Assembly (NCBI RefSeq): GCF_002087235.1
Contig: NZ_MUIO01000023.1
Span: forward strand, 28,168 to 92,167
Origin: Pseudomonas floridensis
GTDB taxonomy: Bacteria > Pseudomonadota > Gammaproteobacteria > Pseudomonadales > Pseudomonadaceae
DNA length: 64,000 nucleotides
Direction of reading: 5' to 3'
The stretch's first letter is position 1; every line of letters starts with the position of its first letter. This document shows positions 56,320-64,000 of the stretch, one piece after another. Below the pieces are notes generated by a model. The model was not told where the DNA came from. It ran no database searches and worked only from the letters and a program-made list of their open reading frames with translations. Both the position numbers and the translations under genes were made by a program.

Positions 56320-57225
56320 TCAAGGGACTGTTATGACAAGCTTGCCGGTGACGTGCCCGGCAGCGCTCATCGCTTGCGCATCGGCCACCTGGTCGAGGGT
56401 GAAGGTTTGCTCGATGCGCAGATAAAACGAACCTTGTTCGTAGAGTCGCGCTACTTCTGCAAAGGCATGCTCGGGCTGGTCGAGTGATTTCGCCGAAAAG
56501 ACGACGCCATGCTGAGGGGCCGTGACGTCAGAAATGGAAACGACTCGAGCGGGATCGCCAACGATGGAGATCAGCTCGGGTATCACGCCCGCCCCTGCCA
56601 GATCCAGCGCCGCGTCTACGCCTGTCGGTGCCAGTTTTTCTACCCTGCCAGCCAGCCCGGGCTCGTAGGTCGTTGGAACCGCGCCCAGGCTGCGAATATA
56701 TTCATGTTTAGAGGGGCTCGCCGTACCGATCACATGTGCGCCGCGATGATTCGCCAGTTGGATGGCGGCCGAGCCAACCCCGCCCGAAGCCCCCGTGATC
56801 AGGAGCGTCTCGCCCGCTTTGATGTGGACGTGGTCGAGAATGCGCGTCGCGGTTTCAACGATCACGGGTAGACCTCCCGCCACCTCGATGGGCATGTTGC
56901 GTGGTACGTGGGCCCAACTGCGTAATACCGCATACTCCGCGAGGGTGTTGCGTCCATACCCGAAAACCGCGTCGCCGACAGCGAATCCTGAAACGCCATC
57001 ACCGACCTCATCGATGATGCCTGCCGCCTCTGAGCCAACACCGGCAGGAAAGGTCAACGGCATGAAGTCGTGAACGTAGCCTGCTCGCAGTTTCCAGTCG
57101 ATGGGGTTCACGCCAACGGCTTGAACCTTGATACGCACCTCACCAGAACCCGCGTGCGGTGGATCAATATCCACGATGTTCAACACATCGGTGCCACCAT
57201 ACTCATTGAACTGAACGGCTTTCAT
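56320..57225 (-). CDS. NADP-dependent quinone-oxidoreductase-like protein (zinc-free MDR)
   Basis: 301 residues from MKAVQFNEYGGTDVL, with GAGGA seven bases upstream. GroES-like domain to about residue 115, then Rossmann domain with LLITGASGGVGSAAIQLA. There are no zinc-binding cysteines, as in the QOR group. Probably reduces quinones or activated alkenes with NADPH; substrate unknown. Confidence 0.88.
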   Translation of the reverse strand: MKAVQFNEYGGTDVLNIVDIDPPHAGSGEVRIKVQAVGVNPIDWKLRAGYVHDFMPLTFPAGVGSEAAGIIDEVGDGVSGFAVGDAVFGYGRNTLAEYAVLRSWAHVPRNMPIEVAGGLPVIVETATRILDHVHIKAGETLLITGASGGVGSAAIQLANHRGAHVIGTASPSKHEYIRSLGAVPTTYEPGLAGRVEKLAPTGVDAALDLAGAGVIPELISIVGDPARVVSISDVTAPQHGVVFSAKSLDQPEHAFAEVARLYEQGSFYLRIEQTFTLDQVADAQAMSAAGHVTGKLVITVP

Positions 57226-57882
57226 AAGTGTTCCTCTCAAGTATAAAAACTTAACGTGCTGGCGCAGAGTAACGCCGTCATCCCAAACAGGTCAGAGCGT
57301 TATATTAATGGGCAGTGCGTCGGTTCGGTATCGGTGCTGTTTGAAATGAGTGGTTTCGAAACGCAGCCACTGGATGGCTTAACGGAAATGAAGACGCAAG
57401 CGGCTCAATATGAATCATGATTTACCCTCTTCGGTCAGCTCGATTAGTTGAAGGTGAACAGTCTCCGCTGTGTCGAGTCGTCCTGAGTTTCGCGTGCCGT
57501 TGAAACACTACTCCGGTGGCGTGACAGTTTTTGTCACCATGGTGCGTGGGTCATCAATGGGAAATGAACTGACCGCTCGCGCCCGCCACACGCCGTATTC
57601 GTGGCGATGTCGGCGCGGCCGGTCAAGGCTGGGTAAACGTTCAGAGCCTCTTGCCAAGAAGTATTTTTATTAAATGATTTTTCATGTTTTATTCGTAAGA
57701 AAGTGCTGGCTACCCATTTGGCAGCGGGCTAAGTTAAAAGGCCAGGAGTGAAACCGAATGACTTGGCAAAATGTTCACTGGCTCAGTGTTGAAAGTCTAT
57801 TGACTGGTTTGAGTGGTCTTTTAAGTGCCACTGTATGAGTGCCTGATCTGCCGCTGGCCGATCATTTACAGGACTTGCTGAT
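57226..57882. other. Intergenic region of 657 bases
   Basis: Divergent space between the oxidoreductase and a secreted hydrolase. It contains a GTGACA-GTTTT-TGTCAC inverted repeat (57521-57537), an AT-rich stretch (57655-57700) and a 26-codon ORF with an SD (57758-57838, MTWQNVHWLSVE...) whose reality is uncertain. Nothing else was recognised; this is the longest gap in the window. Confidence 0.5.
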
Positions 57883-59076
57883 ATGACAATGAAAAAGGCA
57901 TCTGCTGTGTTGCTATTACTGGCATCCGTGCCGGTTTTTATGTCGTTTCTTTGTTGCCTCGAACCGGCATACGGAACGGAGGAACACACGAATGCCAATG
58001 AACAGATTCAAGGTTTGATTCGAGAACCCTTGGTGCTCAACGTACGCTTGCCTGATGGTAAAACGGCAACGCTCGATGCGTTCGTCACGCGCCCGGACAA
58101 CGAGGGGCGCTGGCCGATCGCGTTGATCACCCACGGCACGGCTGGTGATTCGAGCGACCGCAGCAAAAGTCCCAATCGTTTTTCATCGGCAGCCATCGCT
58201 TTTGCGCGCCATGGCTATGCTTCTGTCGTGGTCATGCGTCAAGGATATGGGCAGTCATCAGGCGTGACCGAATCCCTGGATGGAACATGCTTGAATCCAA
58301 ATCATGCCAGAGCTGGAAAAATTGCAGCGGCTGACCTTATCGCTGCTCTGCAGGCCATCCGGCTTCAGCCGTGGTCGTTACCCAATGAGGCGATCGCGGT
58401 AGGCGTGTCATCCGGTGGATTCTCGGTTCTGGCGACAGGTGCAGCCAACCCTCCGGGTTTAGGCGCGATCATCAATTTCGACGGTGGCCGCGGGGCTACT
58501 GGCGTCGGTAAGGTCTGTGGCAAAGAGCAGCTCGTTGCCTCGATCAATGCGTTTGGCAGCCTGTCTCGCGTACCGGCTCTGTGGATCTACGCCCATAACG
58601 ACAACGTATTTCGTCCCGCTCTGGGCAAGGCGCTGTTTGACGGCTACATCGCCAGCGGGGGCGTCGGAGAGTTTTTCGAAGCGCCAGCGTATGGAAACAA
58701 CGGGCACAGCTTTTTTGCATGGTCGCCTGAGCGCCTCTGGTGGGACAGGGTTGCTGATTTTCTAAGCCAATACGGGCTGCCTTCGGCAGAAATCGTGCCG
58801 TTACCCGTCGTCGATATTCCCGCGCCTTCGAAGCTGGGCGCGCCGGGAAAAGAGGCTTTCCGCACCTACGTCGAAAGCCGCGCTTACGAGAAAGCGTTCG
58901 CAACCAATGGTCGAGGTGCATGGGGTGTCAGCAAAGGCGAACGCACTCAAACCGAGGCCAGTACCAAGGCAGTCGACTTCTGCCAGAAGAAACTCAAATC
59001 GGACGACCTGCCAGCGTGCGCTGTCTATGCGACAGGCAATCACCTCGCTGCTGAAACGCAGGTGCATGGCAGCTGA
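57883..59076 (+). CDS. Secreted alpha/beta hydrolase (dienelactone-hydrolase type)
   Basis: 397 residues with a signal peptide ending near residue 31 (LEPAYG/TE); ATG 57883 or 57889 are both possible. Core: ALITHGTAGDS oxyanion region, nucleophile elbow GVSSGG (Ser176), acid probably in WIYAHNDNVF and His in NNGHSFFAW. An extra C-terminal section (about 305-397) with two Cys (DFCQKKLKSDDLPACAVYATG) is outside the hydrolase fold and resembles small 'SD-repeat' tails of periplasmic proteins. Substrate unknown. Codon use is ordinary. Confidence 0.82.
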   Translation: MTMKKASAVLLLLASVPVFMSFLCCLEPAYGTEEHTNANEQIQGLIREPLVLNVRLPDGKTATLDAFVTRPDNEGRWPIALITHGTAGDSSDRSKSPNRFSSAAIAFARHGYASVVVMRQGYGQSSGVTESLDGTCLNPNHARAGKIAAADLIAALQAIRLQPWSLPNEAIAVGVSSGGFSVLATGAANPPGLGAIINFDGGRGATGVGKVCGKEQLVASINAFGSLSRVPALWIYAHNDNVFRPALGKALFDGYIASGGVGEFFEAPAYGNNGHSFFAWSPERLWWDRVADFLSQYGLPSAEIVPLPVVDIPAPSKLGAPGKEAFRTYVESRAYEKAFATNGRGAWGVSKGERTQTEASTKAVDFCQKKLKSDDLPACAVYATGNHLAAETQVHGS

Positions 59077-59136
59077 CTGACGGTCAGGGCGATGTAGCCG
59101 TTTTCAGTGAGTGGAGTCGGCTTTCACACAGGCATT

Positions 59137-59160
59137 AAAAAGCCGGCTTGTGGCCGGCTT
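59137..59160 (-). terminator. Terminator for the minus-strand repressor
   Basis: AAGCCGGC-5-GCCGGCTT (59140-59160). On the minus strand it is followed by TTTTTAATG; on the plus strand no T tract follows, although it might still help end the hydrolase transcript. Confidence 0.6.
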
Positions 59161-59365
59161 CTCGTGGGCAATCTTGGTCTATTTTTGGTAGACCGCAATC
59201 GCCTGCAACGGGTGCATCCATAAAGGATGCTGAAAAGGTAACAGGGCGGATGCGTCATCTGCCGTGCTCTGGCACCGAACCGCTGGGCGGTGATGCGTTG
59301 GATGGCAGGTAGCATACTGATGTTTGCCGTCGATGCCCAGCCTTGATGTGCCATCAACCCCCGCG

Positions 59366-60103
59366 TTAGAGCAGCAGCATGGCGTTGCGGCGGCTGTTGA
59401 GGGTGGACCACCAGAAGATCCAGCCGAGGATGCGGATGCGTTCGTCTTCGATGTCTTCGGCGCTGAAGATCTCGTCGGGGTATTCCGCATCGTTATGGCT
59501 GCGCAGGCGCAGGCCGCCGTTGGGCAAGCGGTAAAGGTAACGCACGCGCAGGATGCCGCCGTGTTCGAGGGCGTAGATTTCGCCATCGATCACTTGGGTC
59601 AGTTCGCGGTCCACGCCCAGGATCGAGCCGTCCTGGATCTTGTCGGCCATGCTGTTGCCGACCATGGCCACGCACAGGCAGTTCTTCGGATCGATGCCCA
59701 TGGTTTGCAGCACTTGCAGTGGCAGTCGGATTTTCTGTCCGGGCGCTTCGGCCAGGACGGTTTTGCTGACGCCATGGGTGGATTCGATTTCCTTGAAGAT
59801 CTGAATTTCCACGTCTCCACGCAGCATGTTTCTTCCTTGATCCTGATGGATGATCAGTCGAGTGTCGCCGCCGTTGTGTTCATTAGCGGAGTCGGTTGGG
59901 TGCTTGGGGCCTTCGCCGGTGCGCAGCCAGCGGGCGTTGACGGTTAATAGTTCAGCCACCTCGTCGATGCGCGCCATCGGAACACCGCGCTTGAACCAGT
60001 TGTTGACGTGTTGCGGTGTGATCTTGCGGTTGGCCGCAAAATCGGTCGCCGTGAGGTGGCATTCTTTGAGAAGAATGCGGAGTCGATCGCCTGATGTATT
60101 CAT
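59366..60103 (-). CDS. Phage-type XRE repressor with S24 peptidase domain, catalytic Lys changed to Arg
   Basis: 245 residues. N-terminal helix-turn-helix (about 5-62; TATDFAANRKITPQHVNNWFKRG) and C-terminal LexA/CI-like S24 domain with Ser151 in VGNSMADKI. The position where relatives have the catalytic Lys (LRVKxLxR) is Arg188 here (LRVRYLYR), and no Ala-Gly or Cys-Gly cleavage pair is found in the hinge (about 60-130). It may therefore not self-cleave in the SOS response. It is an orphan: no phage or pyocin genes lie beside it. A CGTT-N6-AACG palindrome lies 29 bases upstream of its start. Confidence 0.82.
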   Translation of the reverse strand: MNTSGDRLRILLKECHLTATDFAANRKITPQHVNNWFKRGVPMARIDEVAELLTVNARWLRTGEGPKHPTDSANEHNGGDTRLIIHQDQGRNMLRGDVEIQIFKEIESTHGVSKTVLAEAPGQKIRLPLQVLQTMGIDPKNCLCVAMVGNSMADKIQDGSILGVDRELTQVIDGEIYALEHGGILRVRYLYRLPNGGLRLRSHNDAEYPDEIFSAEDIEDERIRILGWIFWWSTLNSRRNAMLLL

Positions 60104-60472
60104 GGGCCGGAGTTTACGGGCGTGATCGGGGCGTTTAAATGAACGAGGTGTTGATGTCGACGTTGTCCTTGGGGGCGCGCGGCTAGCGGTATTACAGACG
60201 GGAGGATTGTTGCGTAGGCCGCTTCCGTAATCGTCGGATTTTGGCTAAACGCGGTGGACTTCGTTTAGGTCGGATAGACGGGTGTTAACGCAATGTTTAA
60301 CCAGTGCGAGGGAGCAGGCGCTTTTTTAAACGCATTGTTTGAAAAAAAGTGCTGCGCAGATCGTGCAGGAGCAACAGCGGGGGGGAAAAGCGTAGCGGGG
60401 AGGAGCGGGGAGGTGCGCAAGACTGTGTCGAGACACTCGCATGGCGGGCGTCTCGACACACTCAGTCAGTAA
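60104..60472. other. Intergenic region of 369 bases rich in palindromes
   Basis: Between the repressor and ppa. It holds CGTT-TAAATG-AACG (60132-60145), CTAAACG-N10-CGTTTAG (60245-60268), two related 14-base sites AACGCAATGTTTAA (60287-60300) and AACGCATTGTTTGA (60329-60342), and an 11-bp inverted repeat TGTGTCGAGAC/GTCTCGACACA (60424-60460) next to the ppa stop. No ORF of protein-like composition was found. Confidence 0.6.
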
Positions 60473-61000
60473 TCAGCCTTTGAACGCTGCAACCGACTTG
60501 GTGATTTCGGCGCGAGCGGCTTCTGCGTCGCCCCAACCTTCGATCTTCACCCATTTGCCTTTTTCGAGATCCTTGTAGTTCTCGAAGAAGTGCTTGATCT
60601 GCTCAAGCAGCAGCGCTGGCAGGTCGGTGTACTCTTTGACGTCGACGTACAGCTGGGACAGCTTGTCGTGCGGGACTGCGATGACTTTGGCATCGCCGCC
60701 GCCGTCGTCGGTCATGTGCAGGATGCCGACCGGGCGTGCGCGAATCACCGAACCTGGGGAAACCGGGTAAGGGGTCACGACCAGCACGTCGAGGGGGTCG
60801 CCGTCGTCCGCCAGGGTGTTGGGGATGAAACCGTAGTTGGCTGGGTAAAACATTGGGGTGGCCATGAAACGATCAACGAACAGGCAATCGGTTTCTTTGT
60901 CGATTTCGTACTTGATCGGCGCGTGGTTGGCCGGGATTTCGATCGCGACGTAGATGTCATTCGGAAGGTCTTTGCCCGCCGGAATCTTGCTGTAGCTCAT
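60473..61000 (-). CDS. ppa: Inorganic pyrophosphatase
   Basis: 175 residues, family I soluble pyrophosphatase. Metal ligands are in [10 protein letters not shown], with [15 protein letters not shown] and an Asp-rich active-site loop [30 protein letters not shown] starts the protein. It draws biosynthetic reactions forward by splitting pyrophosphate. An inverted repeat follows the gene. Confidence 0.97.
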   Translation of the reverse strand: MSYSKIPAGKDLPNDIYVAIEIPANHAPIKYEIDKETDCLFVDRFMATPMFYPANYGFIPNTLADDGDPLDVLVVTPYPVSPGSVIRARPVGILHMTDDGGGDAKVIAVPHDKLSQLYVDVKEYTDLPALLLEQIKHFFENYKDLEKGKWVKIEGWGDAEAARAEITKSVAAFKG

Positions 61001-61109
61001 TGGGCTTTGCCCCCGTAGTTGACCAGACAGATTTTGGCGCGAACCGCCAAAAAGTGGTCCGGATTATAGGCATATTCTGTTTTGGTTGCCACGCGTGGGG
61101 TTGGCGGGT

Positions 61110-61922
61110 TCAGTCGGCGTTCTTGTAAGTCGGGTCTTGTTCGAGAAGGGTGGTCAGCCGGGCGAGTGTGTCTTGGCGGTAGAACGCTTTGAGTTGTTCG
61201 TAGACGGCGGGATAGCTGGCATGCAGCACGTCGGGTGCGCTGAAGAAGTATTCGCTGGTGACGGCGAAGAATTCAGCCGGGTCTTGTGCCGCATACGGGT
61301 CGATGGCGGTTTCGGCGTCGGGGTTCAGATCAAGCTGATGATTGAGCTCGTCGTAGGCGCTTTGCATGGCCTCGGCCCACTCAGTGATACGCATGTCGCT
61401 GTGCAGCGGCGGCAGGCCGTTGGCGTCGCCGTTGAGCATGTCGAGCTTGTGCGCCAGTTCGTGGATCACCAGATTGTAAGCGTCCCAGTCACCGCTCGAC
61501 ACCACGCCCGGCCACGCCAGAATCACCGGGCCTTGCAGCCACGCCTCGCCGCTGTGTTCGCCGTCCCATTCGTGCTCGATACCGCTGGCGTCGCGATGGC
61601 GCTGCGGGCTGACGAAGTCGTCGGGGTACAGCACGATCTCGTGAAAGCCCTGATACCAGTTCAGGTCGCCGAGGTTCAGCAGCGGCAGTTGCGCCTGTGC
61701 CGCGAGGAACAGCCGATGCTCATCATCCAGCTCGACGCCGGGCAGCGCCGTCAGGTGCTTGTCGTGCAGGAACAGCACGCACGCGTCACGCAGTTGCGCT
61801 TCCTGTTCGGCACTCAGGCCATCAAGAATGGGCAGGCGCTGGCGAACGGCTTGCCACAGTTGCGGCGAAACCGGGTGTTTCGCCAGCATGCGTTGCCTGC
61901 GCCAGGCGCTAAATGACCACAT
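61110..61922 (-). CDS. mtfA: Zinc-dependent peptidase MtfA
   Basis: 270 residues. The zinc site HELAHKLD (His154, Glu155, His158) and QDPAEFFAVTSEYFF match MtfA (YeeI), which binds and titrates the Mlc repressor in E. coli and has aminopeptidase activity. Mlc is a ROK protein, but I have no evidence of a link to the ROK regulator in this window. It begins three bases after the DedA stop. Confidence 0.9.
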   Translation of the reverse strand: MWSFSAWRRQRMLAKHPVSPQLWQAVRQRLPILDGLSAEQEAQLRDACVLFLHDKHLTALPGVELDDEHRLFLAAQAQLPLLNLGDLNWYQGFHEIVLYPDDFVSPQRHRDASGIEHEWDGEHSGEAWLQGPVILAWPGVVSSGDWDAYNLVIHELAHKLDMLNGDANGLPPLHSDMRITEWAEAMQSAYDELNHQLDLNPDAETAIDPYAAQDPAEFFAVTSEYFFSAPDVLHASYPAVYEQLKAFYRQDTLARLTTLLEQDPTYKNAD

Positions 61923-61925
61923 GTC

Positions 61926-62573
61926 TCAGCTGACGTCGACCGAGCGGCCAGTGCGGCTGCGCACCACGCCAACGATCATCGGCAGCAGGGACAGCACGAT
62001 GATCGCCAGCACCAGCAGGGTCAGGTTCTGCTTGATGAACGGCACGTTGCCGAAGAAGAAGCCCAGCGTGACCAGACTGCCGACCCACAGGACCGAGCCC
62101 AGTACGCTGAAGCCTGCGAAGCGCGGATAGGACATGCGCCCGACGCCAGCCACGAAGGGCGCGAAGGTGCGGATGATCGGCAGAAAACGCGCCAGTGTGA
62201 CTGTCTTGCCGCCATGACGTTCGTAGAACACTTGAGTGCGCAGCAGATAGTCGCGACGGAAAATCTTCGATCTGGGGTTGCTGAACAGTTTTTCACCGGC
62301 GGTGCGACCGATGATGTAATTGGTGCTGTCACCCAATATCGCCGCCAGCATCAGCAGCCCGGCCAGCAACACCGGATCCATGCCGCCGCCCGCCGCGACG
62401 GCGCCAGCGATGAACAGCAGCGAATCGCCCGGCAGGAACGGCATGATCACCAGCCCCGTTTCGCAGAAGATCACCAGAAACAGGATCGCGTAGATCCATG
62501 GGCCATAATTGGTCACCAGCAGGTCGAGGTACACATCGAGATGCAGGATGAGGTCGAGCGGGTTGAATTCCAT
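61926..62573 (-). CDS. DedA family membrane protein
   Basis: 215 residues, five or six hydrophobic segments. DedA signature: IFCETGLVIMPFLPGDSLLFIAGAVAAGG near residue 35 and FYERHGGKTVTLARFLPIIRTFAPFVAGVGRMSYPRF around 113-150. DedA proteins recycle undecaprenyl phosphate or support envelope and membrane-potential homeostasis. It may share a transcript with mtfA downstream (three-base spacer). Confidence 0.92.
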   Translation of the reverse strand: MEFNPLDLILHLDVYLDLLVTNYGPWIYAILFLVIFCETGLVIMPFLPGDSLLFIAGAVAAGGGMDPVLLAGLLMLAAILGDSTNYIIGRTAGEKLFSNPRSKIFRRDYLLRTQVFYERHGGKTVTLARFLPIIRTFAPFVAGVGRMSYPRFAGFSVLGSVLWVGSLVTLGFFFGNVPFIKQNLTLLVLAIIVLSLLPMIVGVVRSRTGRSVDVS

Positions 62574-62765
62574 TGAAGCACCTGAGGCGAGACCCTTGAA
62601 CCGGGTCGCATACGGAAGAAACTACTGTGCGGTACGCGCGGCATTATAGAAGCAGAATGCAGGCAGAGGGCGGGAAGGTTTCACGCGTGGTGAATTGAAT
62701 GTCGCCGGAAGGATGGATTTATCCAGCGGGCGCAGGCAAAGGCCCGCCCCGCTCGTGAACGGCAT

Positions 62766-63227
62766 TCAGCGGTCCGAATTGATCGGCAACACGTAGTTCT
62801 TGAACTGAGTGTCTTCCTTGAAGCCGATGGACTCGTAGACCTTCTGCGCCACTTCGTTATCACTGCTGGTGGACACGCGCATGCGCACCGCCTGGGTTTC
62901 CTTGGCCATTTTCTTGGCCTGTTTCATCAGGTGGTCGGCAACCAGTTGCCTGCGGGCGTCTTCGGCGACGTAAATGTCGTTGAGAATCCACACACGCTTG
63001 AGCGACAGCGAAGAGTAACTGGGATACAGCTGACAGAACCCCAGCAACCTGCCTTCATCGTCATTCGACAGTGCCAGGTAAATCACCGACTCTTCACGGC
63101 GCAAGCGTTTTTCCAGAAAGTCCCGCGAAGAGTCCGGATACGGCAGCTCGCCATAGAACTCACGGTATTTGACGAACATCGGGCAGAGCAGGTCCAGGTG
63201 TTCAAGAGTGGCTTGGATGATCCGCAT
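62766..63227 (-). CDS. GNAT family N-acetyltransferase
   Basis: 153 residues, GNAT fold. Strand RLLGFCQLYPSYSSLSLKRVWILNDIYVAEDARRQLVADHLM carries the acetyl-CoA motif A (an Arg/Gln-x-x-Leu variant), and VRMRVSTSSDNEVAQKVYESIGF the C-terminal motif. The substrate is unknown. Confidence 0.85.
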   Translation of the reverse strand: MRIIQATLEHLDLLCPMFVKYREFYGELPYPDSSRDFLEKRLRREESVIYLALSNDDEGRLLGFCQLYPSYSSLSLKRVWILNDIYVAEDARRQLVADHLMKQAKKMAKETQAVRMRVSTSSDNEVAQKVYESIGFKEDTQFKNYVLPINSDR

Positions 63228-63312
63228 GGTCGGGCCTCAACTTCACTATGGGCTAATGCAGTGCGCCAGGATGGTCACAGCGATGCTGCCTGCCGGCTTT
63301 AGAAAGCGCAAT

Positions 63313-64000
63313 CTAATGCTGGCCGTCGGGGCCGGCGAGCAGAAAATTGCCTGTACGCTTGGTCAGGTTATCGGCATCGGCGTCCGATTCCACAGTCTTG
63401 AGCTCCGCTTCGTCTTTGAGTTTTACTCCCGAAACCTGACGACGGCAGGCCTCGCGCATCAGGTAGAGCAGGCGATGGGCGGCCATGCCGTAGCTCAAGC
63501 CTTCCAGACGAATGTTCGAGATGCAGTTGCGGTGCGCATCATTGAGCCCTACTTTCGGGGCGTAAGTGAAATACAGCCCCAGGCTGTCGGGAGAGCTCAG
63601 GCCGGGGCGTTCGCCGATCAAAATCACCACCATTTTCGCGCTCAGCAGTTCGCCGATCTCGTCGGCGATGGCCACGCGGCCCTGTTCCACGAGAATCACC
63701 GGCGACAACGTCCAGCCTTCCGTCGCGGCCTGTTCTTCGAGTCGCTCCAGAAAAGGCACCGCGTGACGATGCACCGCCAGCGCCGACAATCCGTCGGCGA
63801 CTACTACGGCAAGATCGACCCCGTCCTGACGAGCGGCTGCGTGGTCACGCAACTGCCTGGCTGATTCTTCATCGAGGCGTCGCCCCAGATCCGGACGTTG
63901 CAGGTAGCTGTCGCGATCGGTTGCGGCGCTGTGCAACAACAGGGTTTCGCGGCCTTTTTTTGCCAGTTGAGCGCTGATGCCCTGGTGATCGAACGCCAGG
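63313..64000 (-). CDS. eutC: Ethanolamine ammonia-lyase light chain (partial)
   Basis: The 3' part of a gene that continues past the window edge. About 229 residues are visible, ending [72 protein letters not shown] and [20 protein letters not shown] are strongly conserved in EutC, the small subunit of the cobalamin-dependent lyase that converts ethanolamine to acetaldehyde and ammonia. The eutB gene presumably lies next, outside the window. Confidence 0.94.
   Translation of the reverse strand, partial: LAFDHQGISAQLAKKGRETLLLHSAATDRDSYLQRPDLGRRLDEESARQLRDHAAARQDGVDLAVVVADGLSALAVHRHAVPFLERLEEQAATEGWTLSPVILVEQGRVAIADEIGELLSAKMVVILIGERPGLSSPDSLGLYFTYAPKVGLNDAHRNCISNIRLEGLSYGMAAHRLLYLMREACRRQVSGVKLKDEAELKTVESDADADNLTKRTGNFLLAGPDGQH

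Noticed and set aside
59179..59586. 135-residue Cys/Ser/Thr-rich minus-strand frame overlapping the S24 repressor
   Set aside because: Frame shadow of the repressor gene with biased composition.

Overview
The window is chromosomal DNA from a fluorescent Pseudomonas, most likely of the P. syringae group. The evidence is gene order that matches the P. aeruginosa blocks around rpsE-rplQ-katA-ftnA-uvrA-ssb (PA4246 to PA4232) and around the RmlD-like protein/epimerase, OprG, zinc operon, nrdR-rib-nusB-thiL, dxs-ispA-xseB (PA4069 to PA4042), together with Pseudomonas-type REP elements and roughly 60% GC. The species call is an inference from synteny recalled from memory; no search was run. No tRNA, rRNA, CRISPR array, insertion sequence or intact prophage is visible.

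Layout. 1-5.3 kb: end of the spc operon (rpsE', rpmD, rplO, secY, rpmJ), then an attenuator-like hairpin and a promoter for the alpha operon (rpsM, rpsK, rpsD, rpoA, rplQ). 5.4-12.6 kb: katA, a heme-less bacterial ferritin (ftnA), uvrA, a YajR-like MFS transporter and ssb. 12.7-15.9 kb: a FolC-like ligase that looks like a second copy, a DUF2165 membrane protein and an Old Yellow Enzyme. 16.0-25.3 kb: a six-gene, tightly coupled Ugp-type ABC operon that also encodes a glycerophosphodiester phosphodiesterase and an inositol-monophosphatase-family phosphatase, plus a divergent ROK regulator and a TonB-dependent receptor. 25.5-30.0 kb: methyltransferase, SDR and FAH-family pair (deoxyketo-sugar-acid type), a tandem 106-bp REP repeat, arylesterase and DoxX. 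30.1-35.7 kb: MscS-type channel, an RmlD-like protein without its active site, an epimerase, a small membrane protein and OmpW/OprG. 35.8-39.0 kb: a zinc-responsive operon with a Zur-box-like site. 39.3-42.3 kb: small housekeeping and unknown genes. 42.4-52.4 kb: nrdR, riboflavin genes, nusB, thiL, ribA, dxs, ispA, xseB. 52.5-64.0 kb: metC, yghU, an XRE regulator, oxidoreductase, secreted hydrolase, an orphan S24-type repressor, ppa, mtfA, dedA, a GNAT and the end of eutC.

The most interesting unit is the 16-25 kb locus. Its parts form a path from the outer membrane (TonB receptor) through the periplasm (UgpB) and inner membrane (UgpA/E/C) to two cytoplasmic steps: phosphodiester cleavage, then phosphate removal. 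Two promoter regions in it, one between ugpB and the ROK gene and one upstream of the receptor, carry the same pseudo-palindrome (TTAnTAC-N9-GTAnTAA type). This suggests one regulon for an unidentified, possibly plant-derived phosphodiester such as glycerophosphoinositol or an agrocinopine-like compound. Other points worth checking are a ROK regulator and an RmlD-like protein that lack catalytic residues, a RibBA with a dead GTP cyclohydrolase domain, the absence of pgpA between thiL and ribA, and an S24 repressor with its catalytic Lys changed to Arg beside operator-like palindromes.
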